DNA of 16,406 nucleotides from Sandarakinorhabdus sp. (GTDB lineage: Bacteria; Pseudomonadota; Alphaproteobacteria; Sphingomonadales; Sphingomonadaceae), in contig JALOSK010000018.1 in NCBI GenBank assembly GCA_025458465.1, positions 1 to 16,406 of the forward strand, written 5' to 3'. The translations under genes and the position numbers were made by a program. Every line of letters starts with the position of its first letter. Position 1 is the first letter of the stretch. Below are positions 1 through 7,560 of the stretch, piece after piece. The notes below the pieces were generated by a model, which did not search any database, was not told the origin of the DNA, and saw only the letters and a program-made list of their open reading frames with translations.

Positions 1-1034
1 TGCGCCTCGGCGCCAGCGCGCGGCGGATCGAAGACCACGGCATTCAGCCCGGCCAGCTCCCCACCCTTGCCGACGCCCGCCAGCGGCCGGCGAAACAGGT
101 CGCGGTGCTGCGCCTCGATGCGGCGGCCGGCGCGGCGCGCGGCCACGCCCAGCGCCATGATTGCCGGCCCGGCGGCATCGACGGCCAGCACGCGGGCGCG
201 CACCGAAAGCGGCAGCGCAAACGTACCCAGCCCGCAGAACAGATCGGCGACCATTGCGGCATCGCCCACCGCTTCCAGCACGGCGGCGACCAGCGCCGCT
301 TCCCCTTCACGCGTGGCCTGCAGGAAGGGCGCCACCGGCAGCGCCACGTCCACGCCGCCCATCGCCAGCACCGGCTGCCGCCGTTCCACCAGCGTGTCGA
401 TACCGTTTGGCCCTTCCACCGACAGCCGCGCCAGATCATTCGCGGCAGCAAAATCGGTCAGCGCCTCGATCGCCGCCAGCCCTTCGGCGGAGACGTTGGC
501 GAGCAGCAGATCAACACCTGCATCGCTCAGCGTCATCGCCACGCCGGCGCCCTGCCCGTCGCGCAGCCGTGCCTTCAGCAGCAGCCTCAACGGCGGCAGC
601 AACGCCATCAATTCGGGGCTGAGCAGCGGGCAATCGGCGATATCCACCAGCGCGTGCGTGCCCTCGCTGTGGAAACCGAGGCTCAGCTTGCCGCCGCGCT
701 TCACGGCCTTCAGGCTGGCGCGGCGCCGGCTGCGCGGTGGCGACAGGGCGATGACGCGCACATCATCGGGCAGGCCGCCGGGCAGCACGCGCGCCAGCCT
801 GTCCAGCACGAAATCGCGATAGGCCGCTTCATCGACATGCTGCATCTGGCAGCCGCCACAGGCCGGATAATGAGCACAGGCCGGCGCCGCGTGATGCGGG
901 CCGGGGATCAGTCGCGGCGGCTCCACCGAGAAATCCACCCGGTCCCCCGGCGCGGCCAGCGCCACGAAACGGCCATCGGCGGTCACGCCATCACCGCGGG
1001 CCGCCAGCCGGACAATTTCCGGAAACTCGCTCAC
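1..1034 (-). CDS. 23S rRNA (uracil-5-)-methyltransferase family protein (RumA/RlmD-like), 3' end off the window
   Basis: Class I SAM-dependent RNA m5U methyltransferase, which in characterised members methylates C5 of specific rRNA or tRNA uridines. About 344 residues are visible. An N-terminal TRAM-like stretch (IVRLAARGDGVTADGRFVAL, then an APGDRV segment) is followed by the Fe-S cysteine pattern CAHYPACGGC (C53, C59, C62) with a likely fourth ligand C135 (DCPLL). A SAM-binding DLFCGLGTFALPL motif follows, and the DPPRAG motif lies at the window edge. The catalytic cysteine motif that normally follows lies outside the window. The start is GTG at 1034 (VSEFPEIVRL), overlapping the TGA of nnr as GTGA, so the pair was built for translational coupling. 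No frame disruption is seen in the visible part. The exact target base (RlmD, RlmC or TrmA-like) cannot be told from this fragment; the Fe-S cysteines favour the RumA/RlmD branch. Confidence 0.9.
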   Translation of the reverse strand, partial: MSEFPEIVRLAARGDGVTADGRFVALAAPGDRVDFSVEPPRLIPGPHHAAPACAHYPACGGCQMQHVDEAAYRDFVLDRLARVLPGGLPDDVRVIALSPPRSRRRASLKAVKRGGKLSLGFHSEGTHALVDIADCPLLSPELMALLPPLRLLLKARLRDGQGAGVAMTLSDAGVDLLLANVSAEGLAAIEALTDFAAANDLARLSVEGPNGIDTLVERRQPVLAMGGVDVALPVAPFLQATREGEAALVAAVLEAVGDAAMVADLFCGLGTFALPLSVRARVLAVDAAGPAIMALGVAARRAGRRIEAQHRDLFRRPLAGVGKGGELAGLNAVVFDPPRAGAEA

Positions 1035-2247
1035 AGGCCGGCCAACACGGCAGGCAGCAGCGCCACCAGATCATCGGCGATGCCACCCGGCCCCAGCCGC
1101 CGCCCAGCCTCCCCATGCAGCCAGGCGGCGGCCCGCGCGGCATCAAAGGGTGAAAGGCCCTGCGCCATCAGGCTGCCGATCATCCCGGCCAGCACGTCGC
1201 CGCTGCCCGCCGTGGCCAAAGAGGGCGAGGCATGGGCGTTGATAGCCACCTGCCCATCGGGCGCCGCGCGCAAGGCGATCGCTGCCGATGGGGCCGAACA
1301 GGCGCACGAATTCGCCTTCATGCGGGGTCAACACCGCCGGCGGGCCGATCGGTCCGCCATCCAGCAGCGACAGCGCTCCGGCATCGATCACCAGCGGCCG
1401 CGCGCCACCCCGCAACCGCCGCAGCCAGTCCTGCCCCCGTGCCTTGTCCCCCAGCCCCGGCCCGATCACCACCGCCTTCAGGCGCGGATCGGCGAGCAGC
1501 GGGAACGCATCCTCGTCATGGCGGCGCATCAGCGCCAGCGCCGGCAGTTGCGTGCCGTCGCCCGCCAGCGTCACCAGCCCTGCCCCGCTGCGCAATGCTG
1601 CCAGCCCGGCAAGCGCCGCCGCACCCCGGGACCCGCCTTCGACCACCAGAACATGGCCGCGCTGATATTTGTGCGTGTCGTGCGGCAACGGCTGCAGGCG
1701 GGGCCGTGCCGTCAGGTGCCACGGGCTGGCCACCGCGATGCCGATGTCCACCACCTCCAGCACGCCGCTCAGGGCGCCACCCGTGCCCAGCACCTGGCCA
1801 GGCTTGGCGGCAGCAAAGCTGATGGTGCGCGTGGCCGGCAACGGGCGGCCCAGCGCTTCACCGGTATCGGCATGGACACCCGACACGATATCGATGGCCA
1901 CCACGGTCGACGGATGGCCGCGCAGCCGGTCGAGCGCGGCCTGAACCGCTTTCGGCAGTGGACGGGCAAGGCCTGTCCCAAACAGCGCGTCGATGATCAG
2001 CGGGGCTGGCGGCGCTTCGATCAACGGCACCACTGGCCCTGCCCCAGCCATCGCCGCCATTGTTGCCCGGCCCGCACAGCACGGTGGCGCTTGGCGCCGG
2101 ATTGTGCGCCAGGATCGCCCGTGCCGCGCCGGCCGCTGCCCGCTCCATCAACGTCAACGCACTGGTGCCATCAGCAATTGCTGCTGCTTCGGCCGCCCGC
2201 ATGGCCCCGGCAGTCAGCAACGGATGCCCAGAATCAATTGTGAACAT
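1031..2247 (-). pseudogene. nnr: nnr, bifunctional NAD(P)H-hydrate epimerase / ADP-dependent NAD(P)HX dehydratase, disrupted by two internal deletions
   Basis: The intact protein repairs hydrated NAD(P)H: the N-terminal YjeF domain epimerises and the C-terminal ribokinase-like domain dehydrates. Here the coding sequence sits in three frames. The first (2247 to about 2050) begins MFTIDSGHPLLTAGAMRAAE and reaches GPGNNGGDG. The second resumes at GPVVPLIEAPPAP with IIDALFGTGL and runs through LTPHEGEFVRLFGPIGS (about 2040 to 1285). The third resumes at LRAAPDGQVAINAHASP with the dehydratase signature ATAGSGDVLAGMIG and ends at 1031. At each junction residues expected in the family are missing: roughly 30 after GNNGGDG, and about 20-25 covering the usual VVLKG strand. 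The events are therefore deletions of about 60-100 bp that also shift frame, not single-base errors. No other stops or decay are visible, so the damage is recent or an assembly artefact. It is the upstream partner of the methyltransferase gene, overlapping it by GTGA. Confidence 0.85.
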
Positions 2248-2317
2248 GCTGGCCTTGTCACAAACCTCAGGCCTGCCAGCAAGGGTGCGGCCACCGATTA
2301 TGGCGCGACTGTGCTGT

Positions 2318-2345
2318 TTGACCCCGCCGCAATCGCCACTATATT
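2318..2345 (+). promoter_or_regulatory. Sigma-70-type promoter, probably leaderless
   Basis: TTGACC at 2318-2323 and TATATT at 2340-2345 are separated by 16 bp, close to the alphaproteobacterial housekeeping consensus. Initiation about 7 nt past the -10 box falls on position 2352, the A of the ATG of the lipoprotein gene. No Shine-Dalgarno sequence precedes that ATG, which fits a leaderless mRNA. The start point is inferred from spacing alone. Confidence 0.6.
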
Positions 2346-2351
2346 GAAATC

Positions 2352-2696
2352 ATGGGCCGTTCTTCTCGTCGCGCCGGCCAATTGCCGGTCTTGCCGCTGG
2401 TTTCGCTGGTGTCGGCGGGGTTTCTTGCTGGCTGCACGCCCGATCATGATGACAGCACAACCCGCGTGTGCCGCAACGGCCTGGGCCAGCGCGCACCGGA
2501 TGTGCACTGCGAACGCAGCGCGGGTTCGGGCGGTGGCGGCTTTGTCTATCTGCCCGGCAATCGGGCCGTGCCGGCGGTGGGTCAAGCCGTGGGTGGCTAT
2601 CGCCTGCAGCCCGGCGAGGGCACGGTGCGCGCTGCCGATGGCCGCATCGTGCGCGGCGGGCTCGGCGCCTCGGCACGCGCCAGCGCATCGTCATGA
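2352..2696 (+). CDS. Short YgiB-like (DUF1190-related) lipoprotein
   Basis: 114-residue predicted lipoprotein. A basic n-region (MGRSSRR), a hydrophobic stretch and a lipobox LAGC (Cys28) point to lipidation; Thr at +2 gives no inner-membrane retention signal, so outer-membrane sorting is expected. The mature part is Gly/Arg/Ser-rich with two further cysteines (CRNG, HCER) and ends VRGGLGASARASASS. That tail resembles the C-terminal RGGFG-type tail of E. coli YgiB, and YgiB is likewise encoded just upstream of YgiC. The protein is only about half the length of YgiB, so this is homology by tail motif plus synteny, not a firm family call. Its stop overlaps the next start as ATGA (2693-2696). 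The start is ATG 2352, with no SD, placed at the predicted transcription start. Function is unknown. Confidence 0.7.
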   Translation: MGRSSRRAGQLPVLPLVSLVSAGFLAGCTPDHDDSTTRVCRNGLGQRAPDVHCERSAGSGGGGFVYLPGNRAVPAVGQAVGGYRLQPGEGTVRAADGRIVRGGLGASARASASS

Positions 2697-3829
2697 TCCG
2701 CATCGCAGCAACCCCGCGCCGCGATTGGCGGGCGCGGGTCGAGGCGCTGGGGCTGGTGTGGCACACGCAGGCCGATGGCACGCCCTATTGGGATGAGCGC
2801 GCCGCCTGGGTGTTCACCCCCCAGCAGATCGAAACACTGGAAGCAGCCACCGAAGAACTGCACCGACTCTATCTGGCCGCTGGCCAGCATGTGATAGAGA
2901 CCGGCCGGCTCGGCGAACTGGGCATCCCGCGCTTCTGCCAACAGGCCATCATCGACGCCTGGGATCATGAACCGCGCGCGCTCAACCACGGCCGGTTCGA
3001 TCTGGGCTGGACCGGTGAGGGCCCGCCAAAGCTGTTCGAATACAATGCCGACACGCCCACCGGACTGCTGGAGGCCGCCGTCATCCAGTGGGACTGGAAG
3101 GAAGCCGTGTTTCCCGGCCACGATCAATACAACAGCATCCATGATGCGCTGGTGGCGCGCTGGCGGGAAATTGCGCCGCCGCCGGGCACCAGCAAATTGC
3201 ACCTTGCCGCCGTTCGCGAGGCCAGCGGCGAGGATGCGGTAACCATTGCCTATCACGCCGACTGCGCTGCCGAAGCCGGCATCGACACCGTGCTGATCGA
3301 TATCGAGGACTTGGGCTGGCACCCGGAATGGCGCTGCTTCGTCGATCTGGAAGGCCAGCCGATCAACGCCATTGCCAAGCTTTACCCGTGGGAATGGCTG
3401 ATGCGCGACAGTTTTGCGCCGCAGGTGCTGGACAGCCTGTCGGCCACGCTGTGGATGGAACCGATCTGGAAAATGCTGTGGTCCAACAAGGCGATGTTGG
3501 CGATCCTGTGGGAATTGTTCCCTGGCCACCCCAATCTGCTGGAAACCCGCCGGCAGCCGCTGGCCGGCGCGCAGGTGCAAAAGCCGATCCTGGGCCGCGA
3601 AGGTGCCAATATCCGCATCCTTGGTGCTGAATCCGCCGAAACTGGCGGGCCCTATGATGATGCAGGCTTTGTCTGGCAGGCGCATTATCCGTTGCCCGGC
3701 CATGGCAACCAGCGCCCGGTGATCGGCAGCTGGACGGTGGACGGCGCCGCGGTGGGCATCGGCATCCGCGAGGATGGCCCGATCACCGGCAACACCGCGC
3801 GCTTCGTGCCGCATCTGATCATGGATTGA
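2693..3829 (+). CDS. Glutathionylspermidine synthase family ATP-grasp protein, YgiC-like
   Basis: 378 residues, close to the 386 of E. coli YgiC. The family uses ATP to make an amide bond; the founding enzyme joins glutathione and spermidine, but to my knowledge the substrate of the stand-alone YgiC/YjfC branch is not settled. Visible motifs are PYWDE (31-35), KLFEYNADTPTGL (113-125, family metal/nucleotide region), KLYPWEW (229-235), SNKAMLAILWELFPGHPNLL (264-283), KPILGREGANI (297-307) and IGSW with GIGIRED (344-361). All are in the expected order with no gap. It lacks the N-terminal amidase domain of bifunctional Gsp synthetases. It starts within the lipoprotein stop (ATGA), so the two are probably co-translated, and the GNAT gene follows within 3 bp. 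An envelope or polyamine-linked role is inference from the lipoprotein partner. Confidence 0.9.
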   Translation: MIRIAATPRRDWRARVEALGLVWHTQADGTPYWDERAAWVFTPQQIETLEAATEELHRLYLAAGQHVIETGRLGELGIPRFCQQAIIDAWDHEPRALNHGRFDLGWTGEGPPKLFEYNADTPTGLLEAAVIQWDWKEAVFPGHDQYNSIHDALVARWREIAPPPGTSKLHLAAVREASGEDAVTIAYHADCAAEAGIDTVLIDIEDLGWHPEWRCFVDLEGQPINAIAKLYPWEWLMRDSFAPQVLDSLSATLWMEPIWKMLWSNKAMLAILWELFPGHPNLLETRRQPLAGAQVQKPILGREGANIRILGAESAETGGPYDDAGFVWQAHYPLPGHGNQRPVIGSWTVDGAAVGIGIREDGPITGNTARFVPHLIMD

Positions 3830-3832
3830 GTG

Positions 3833-4318
3833 ATGCGCCCGACTGTCCGCCCGGTCATGCCTCAAGACGCGGCCGAACTCGCCGGTCTGCTCAACGCCAT
3901 CATCGCACGCGGCGGCACCACCGCCTTCGAAACGCCCTTCACCCCCGAAGCGCTGGCGCAATCCTGCCTGATCGGCCCCGGCGTGCACTGCTGCTTCGTC
4001 GCCGAAATCGATGGCCGGATCGCCGGCTTCCAGTGGCTTGCCACACAGCCCTTCCTGCCGGCCCACATCGGCGACATCGCCACCTTCACCCGGATCGGCA
4101 GCACCCAATCGGGCATTGGCAGCGCCCTGTTCGCGGCCACGATCGCCCGCGCCCGTGAACTTGGCCTGACGGCGATCAATGCCACCATCCGCGCCGACAA
4201 TGTGGGCGGCCTTGCCTTCTACAGCCGCATGGGCTTTGTCGACCACGAACTGGTCCCGGCAGTGCCGCTGAACGACGGCACGCCGGTGGACCGGATCCGC
4301 AAGCGCCTTTGCCTCTAG
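3833..4318 (+). CDS. GNAT family N-acetyltransferase
   Basis: 161-residue acetyl-CoA-dependent acetyltransferase of the single-domain type often annotated as phosphinothricin-acetyltransferase-like. The N-terminal [18 protein letters not shown] is a typical strand-helix opening. The acetyl-CoA loop is Q92-S-G-I-G-S (motif A). Motif B is [15 protein letters not shown] (123-137), with the Tyr commonly used as general acid. The substrate cannot be predicted. ATG 3833 is preferred; an in-frame GTG at 3830 adds one residue. It follows the ygiC-like stop by 3 bp, so it is the third gene of that operon. Its TAG stop (4316-4318) overlaps the oppositely oriented ilvD stop. Confidence 0.85.
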   Translation: MRPTVRPVMPQDAAELAGLLNAIIARGGTTAFETPFTPEALAQSCLIGPGVHCCFVAEIDGRIAGFQWLATQPFLPAHIGDIATFTRIGSTQSGIGSALFAATIARARELGLTAINATIRADNVGGLAFYSRMGFVDHELVPAVPLNDGTPVDRIRKRLCL

Positions 4319-6033
4319 ATATCCGCAAACATGTGGGTTTCGGCCTTGGCGCCGGGATGCGTCACCGCCCCCAGCCGCGCCGGGCCCACCGTTTGCGCGA
4401 ATTTCCAGATGGCGCCCGATTGATAATCGGTGGCGCGCGGCTGCCAGTTGGCGCGGCGCGCGGCCAGCGTGGCATCATCCACCTCCAGCTCGATGGTGCC
4501 GGCCTCGGCGTCGATGCTGATGATGTCGCCATCCTGCACAAGCGCGATCGGGCCACCTTCTGCGGCTTCCGGCCCAACGTGGCCGATGCAGAAGCCGCGC
4601 GTGGCGCCCGAAAAACGCCCATCGGTGATCAGCGCCACCTCGGCACCCAGACCCTGGCCATAAAGCGCGGCGGTGGTGGACAGCATCTCGCGCATGCCCG
4701 GGCCGCCCTTGGGGCCTTCATAGCGGATGACGATCACGCAGCCCGGCACGATGCCGCGCTGTTCCACCACCTTGAAGGCATCTTCCTCGCAATCGAACAC
4801 GCGAGCCGGTCCACGGAACTGCAGCTTCGTCATCCCGGCCACCTTCACGATGGCGCCATCGGGGGCAAGGCTGCCCTTGAGGCCAACAACGCCGCCGGTG
4901 GGCGTGATCGGGCTGGACACCGGATAGATCACCTTCTGATCCGGGTTCCAGCTGATCTCCTCGATATTCTCGGCCAGCGTCCTGCCGCTCACCGTCAGGC
5001 AATCGCCGTGGATGAAGCCCGCATCGAACAACGTCTTCAGCACCATGTAGACGCCGCCGGCATCATACATGTCTTTCGCCACATATTTCCCGCCGGGCTT
5101 CAGATCGGCGATGTAGGGCGTCGTCTTGAAGATTTCGGCCATGTCGAACAGGTCGAACGTCACGCCGCATTCGTTGGCCATCGCCGGCAGATGCAGCGCA
5201 GCGTTGGTGGAACCACCCGTGGCCGCCACGATACGCGCTGCATTTTCAAAGGCTTCACGGGTGCAGATGTCGCGCGGGCGGATGTTCTTCTCGATCAGGG
5301 TCATGATCTGCTTGCCCGCCGCAATCGCGATATCGCCGCGGCTGCCATAGGGGGCCGGTGCCATGTTGCTGTTGGGCAGGCTCAGCCCGATGGCCTCGCC
5401 CACGCAGGCCATGGTGTTGGCGGTATATTGCCCGCCGCACGCACCGTGGCCGGGGCACGCCACCTTCTCCAGCGCCGTCAGCCGTGCCAGCGGGCAGTTG
5501 CCGGCGGCGTGCCCGCCCACAGCCTCGAACACGTCCACCACGGTCACATCCTTGTCTTCAAAGCGGCCGGGCAGGATCGAGCCGCCATAGACGAAGATCG
5601 ACGGCACATTCAGGCGCAGCATGGCCATCATCATGCCGGGCAGCGACTTGTCGCAGCCGGCAAAGCCGATCAGCGCATCATAACAATGGCCGCGCATGGA
5701 CAGTTCGACCGAGTCGGCAATGCAGTCGCGGGAGACCAGGCTGGCCTTCATGCCCTGGTGGCCCATGGCAATCCCGTCGGTCACGGTGATGGTGTTGAAC
5801 CGGCGCGGCATCCCGCCCGCCTCGTTCACCCCGATCCGCGCCGCGTCCGCCTGCGCATCCAGCGTGGTGTTGCAGGGCGCCGAGTCATTCCCGGCCGAGG
5901 CAATCCCGACGAACGGCCGCGCAATCTCCGCCTCGGTCAGCCCCATCGCGTAATAATAGCTGCGATGCGGTGCCCGCTCCGGTCCCACGGAGACATGGCG
6001 GGAGGGCAGCTTGGACTTGTCGAATCTTGTCAT
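4315..6033 (-). CDS. ilvD: Dihydroxy-acid dehydratase
   Basis: 572 residues, normal for IlvD/Edd dehydratases. It converts 2,3-dihydroxy-isovalerate and 2,3-dihydroxy-3-methylvalerate to the 2-keto acids in valine, leucine and isoleucine synthesis. Probable [2Fe-2S] ligands are Cys54 (SAPCN), Cys127 (GCDKSLPG) and Cys199 ([11 protein letters not shown]). Lys129 is the usual carbamylated Mg ligand, with Asp86 in [12 protein letters not shown], and Ser475 in [10 protein letters not shown] is the probable catalytic base. These match IlvD better than 6-phosphogluconate or sugar-acid dehydratases, though paralogue specificity is hard to exclude. ATG 6033 has a GAGG about 9 nt upstream. The amidohydrolase gene ends 52 bp upstream on the same strand, so they may share a transcript. 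There is no space for a terminator between ilvD and the convergent GNAT gene. Confidence 0.95.
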   Translation of the reverse strand: MTRFDKSKLPSRHVSVGPERAPHRSYYYAMGLTEAEIARPFVGIASAGNDSAPCNTTLDAQADAARIGVNEAGGMPRRFNTITVTDGIAMGHQGMKASLVSRDCIADSVELSMRGHCYDALIGFAGCDKSLPGMMMAMLRLNVPSIFVYGGSILPGRFEDKDVTVVDVFEAVGGHAAGNCPLARLTALEKVACPGHGACGGQYTANTMACVGEAIGLSLPNSNMAPAPYGSRGDIAIAAGKQIMTLIEKNIRPRDICTREAFENAARIVAATGGSTNAALHLPAMANECGVTFDLFDMAEIFKTTPYIADLKPGGKYVAKDMYDAGGVYMVLKTLFDAGFIHGDCLTVSGRTLAENIEEISWNPDQKVIYPVSSPITPTGGVVGLKGSLAPDGAIVKVAGMTKLQFRGPARVFDCEEDAFKVVEQRGIVPGCVIVIRYEGPKGGPGMREMLSTTAALYGQGLGAEVALITDGRFSGATRGFCIGHVGPEAAEGGPIALVQDGDIISIDAEAGTIELEVDDATLAARRANWQPRATDYQSGAIWKFAQTVGPARLGAVTHPGAKAETHMFADI

Positions 6034-6085
6034 TGCGGGGCCTCATCGGATAACAAAATTGCCCTGCCCCAGCGCCCGGCAGCCG

Positions 6086-6811
6086 TCAAGACAGGTTGCG
6101 CCGCACCGTCGCGATGCAGTCTGCCAGAATGTGGGTCCAGCGCGCCACGCCTTCCTTCGTCTGCAGGCCGTCGTTGCGCACCTCGACACCAAGATAGGGG
6201 ATGCCGGCCGCTTCGGCATGGCGGTCCATCGTGTAGTTGAGGTCGCGCCCCGAATAGGGCTGGTTGTCGCCCACGTGCAGGCCACGGGACGCCAGCGCGA
6301 CAAGGCCAAGGCGGGCGGCGCGATCATCCCGGTTGTAGAGGATGCCCACCGGCCACGGGCGCTGCTCCTCCGGGCGTGTCGCCAGCCTGGGCGTGAAACT
6401 GTGCACCGAAATGATCAGCGCCGGTCGCCGCAGGGCGATTTCGGCGGCAATCGCGTCATGATAGGGCACATGGATGGCGGCAACGCGAAGCTCGCGCTCT
6501 GCCGCCGCAAGGTTCCAGTTGCCGGGGATCAGGTGGCCATCGCTGCTGGCCGGCACCGCGCCGGGTTCGGCCGGATCGCGGTTCAGATCGACGACAAGCC
6601 GGGAGACCGTCGCGATGATGGCCGGCGCCGCCAGCGCCCGCGCCAGCCGCCGGGTCAGCGCGTCGGTGCCGATATCAACCGCGACATGATCGGACAACAG
6701 CGCCGGGGGAATGCCCAGATCGATGCCGGGCGGCACGTCGGCGCTGGCATGATCGGCAATCAGCAGCAGATCGGCGGTGCCGGGCAAGCGTTCGGGTTGG
6801 CGCATGGCCAT
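6086..6811 (-). CDS. N-formylglutamate amidohydrolase family protein
   Basis: About 241 residues of the FGase fold (PF05013-type). Characterised members hydrolyse N-formylglutamate to formate and glutamate in histidine degradation, but many homologues sit outside hut loci, as here, so the substrate is uncertain. Visible blocks are LLIADHAS near the start (metal His), DIGTD, SRLVVDLNRDP, HVPYHDAI (metal/catalytic His), IISVHSFTP and GDNQPYSGRDLNYTMDRH. The frame stays open upstream to an ATG at 6853, but that codon lies inside the terminator hairpin of the preceding gene. ATG 6811 (MAMRQPERL) or ATG 6805 is therefore more likely; neither has a clear SD. ilvD follows 52 bp downstream. Confidence 0.88.
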   Translation of the reverse strand: MAMRQPERLPGTADLLLIADHASADVPPGIDLGIPPALLSDHVAVDIGTDALTRRLARALAAPAIIATVSRLVVDLNRDPAEPGAVPASSDGHLIPGNWNLAAAERELRVAAIHVPYHDAIAAEIALRRPALIISVHSFTPRLATRPEEQRPWPVGILYNRDDRAARLGLVALASRGLHVGDNQPYSGRDLNYTMDRHAEAAGIPYLGVEVRNDGLQTKEGVARWTHILADCIATVRRNLS

Positions 6812-6834
6812 GCCATAATCGCGCAGCGGGGCAG

Positions 6835-6876
6835 AAAAAAGGCCCGGCGCCACCCGAATTCGGGGGCTGCCGGGCC
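6835..6876 (-). terminator. Intrinsic terminator of the small exported protein gene
   Basis: On the minus strand, GGCCCGGC pairs with GCCGGGCC (6869-6876 with 6841-6848). An inner palindrome CCCGAATTCGGG extends the hairpin, which is followed at once by six Ts (6840-6835). This is a textbook rho-independent terminator about 76 nt after the stop of the upstream small gene. Confidence 0.85.
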
Positions 6877-6914
6877 TTCAGGTTCATCCCTGGGAGAGGA
6901 TGGGAAGGGAAGAG

Positions 6915-6935
6915 CGGCCCGGACGTGCCGGGCCG
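6915..6935 (-). terminator. Second hairpin between small gene stop and main terminator
   Basis: A perfect 8-bp stem, CGGCCCGG / CCGGGCCG, with a 5-nt loop begins 17 nt after the stop codon of the small gene. On the minus strand it is followed by a pyrimidine-rich tract (CTCTTCCCTTCCC) rather than a T run. It could be a weak terminator or a 3'-end stabiliser. Its arms share GGCCCGG/CCGGGCC with the downstream terminator. Confidence 0.55.
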
Positions 6936-6952
6936 AAATGTTCAGCCGAAGC

Positions 6953-7243
6953 TTACTGGCCGTTGGCGGCCGGCAGGGCGGCCAGTTCGGTGCCGAGCAG
7001 CTTGGCAGCGGCGGCGAACTTCTTGCCGGCTTCGAACTTGGCATCGGCGGCGCACAGCTTTTCGCCGGTGGCCACCAGGTGGATGGCCTTTGTGGCGTCT
7101 TCACCGCCCTTGGCCTGCGCCAGGGTGCGGATCTGGGCCGGGGTTTCGGTGCAGCTCACCTTGGTGCGGGCAGCGGCCGGCGCGGCAACGATGCCGGCAA
7201 CGGCAAGAGCGATCGGGGCGATGGCGAACAGGCGGTTGAACAT
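6953..7243 (-). CDS. Small exported protein of unknown function
   Basis: 96 residues. A signal peptide (MFNRLFAIAPIALAVAGIVA, cleavage probably after APAAA near residue 25) precedes a mature domain of about 70 residues. The mature part is Ala/Lys-rich and helical-looking, with two cysteines (C31, C64) that could form a periplasmic disulfide. I do not recognise a named family; it resembles small exported hypothetical proteins common in sphingomonads. ATG 7243 is chosen over the in-frame ATG at 7291 because GAGGAG lies 7 nt upstream and the signal peptide then begins correctly. It is monocistronic: about 350 bp of non-coding DNA lies upstream and two hairpins downstream. The strong SD and strong terminator suggest substantial expression. 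Confidence 0.8.
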   Translation of the reverse strand: MFNRLFAIAPIALAVAGIVAAPAAARTKVSCTETPAQIRTLAQAKGGEDATKAIHLVATGEKLCAADAKFEAGKKFAAAAKLLGTELAALPAANGQ

Positions 7244-7250
7244 CGGTCTT

Positions 7251-7256
7251 CTCCTC
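7251..7256 (-). promoter_or_regulatory. Shine-Dalgarno deciding the start of the small exported protein
   Basis: The minus strand reads GAGGAG, 7 nt before ATG 7243. It is the strongest ribosome binding site in the window and rules against the upstream ATG at 7291. Confidence 0.85.
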
Positions 7257-7365
7257 AGCGGCAGCGTGACGAGCTGCATATGTGAATTCATTTGGATGGC
7301 GCCCTGACGGACGCTGCTGACTTCAGTGCCGCCGACCTGCCCGAGGGGGGTAAGTTGAGCAGGGC

Positions 7366-7380
7366 TTGAGCGTTACTCAA
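7366..7380. promoter_or_regulatory. TTGAG-N5-CTCAA inverted repeat, possible operator
   Basis: TTGAG (7366-7370) and CTCAA (7376-7380) form a dyad with a 5-bp spacer. A further TTGAGC copy lies 11 bp to the left (7355-7360), about one helical turn. It lies about 125 bp upstream of the small exported gene. A regulator site is only a possibility. Confidence 0.25.
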
Positions 7381-7400
7381 ATCAACTGGGATGGCGTTTA

Positions 7401-7438
7401 AGTCAGGCTCAGTTGGGCGTCAACGACTATTTTGAGCC
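7401..7438. repeat. 38-nt palindromic element, copy 1
   Basis: Begins AGTCAGGCTC and ends TGAGCC, so GGCTCA (7406-7411) can pair with TGAGCC (7433-7438). An inner GTTG/CAAC stem (7412-7415 with 7421-7424) gives a nested hairpin. The same architecture recurs at 7561-7598. Confidence 0.5.
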
Positions 7439-7560
7439 GCAGTCAGGTTGCTGCGCCGCAATATCTTGTTTTCAGTGGTTTGTATGAATGACGTAGCTGT
7501 TTCGCCGCACTGCACCCCGCGAAATTGGCAGGGCCAAGCCACCGCGAACGGCGCGTTCTG

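Noticed and set aside
1143..2060. Reading the middle nnr frame (starting MAAMAGAG) as an independent gene
   Set aside because: Its sequence is the internal part of nnr, lacks the start of the epimerase domain and runs into a wrong frame before the AGSGD motif; no SD supports a separate start.
2597..4246. 549-codon minus-strand open frame opposite the ygiC-like and GNAT genes
   Set aside because: Antisense shadow: the opposite strand encodes two complete recognisable enzymes, and this translation shows no motifs.
4309..6240. 643-codon plus-strand open frame opposite ilvD
   Set aside because: Antisense shadow of ilvD with low-complexity His/Gly/Arg composition.
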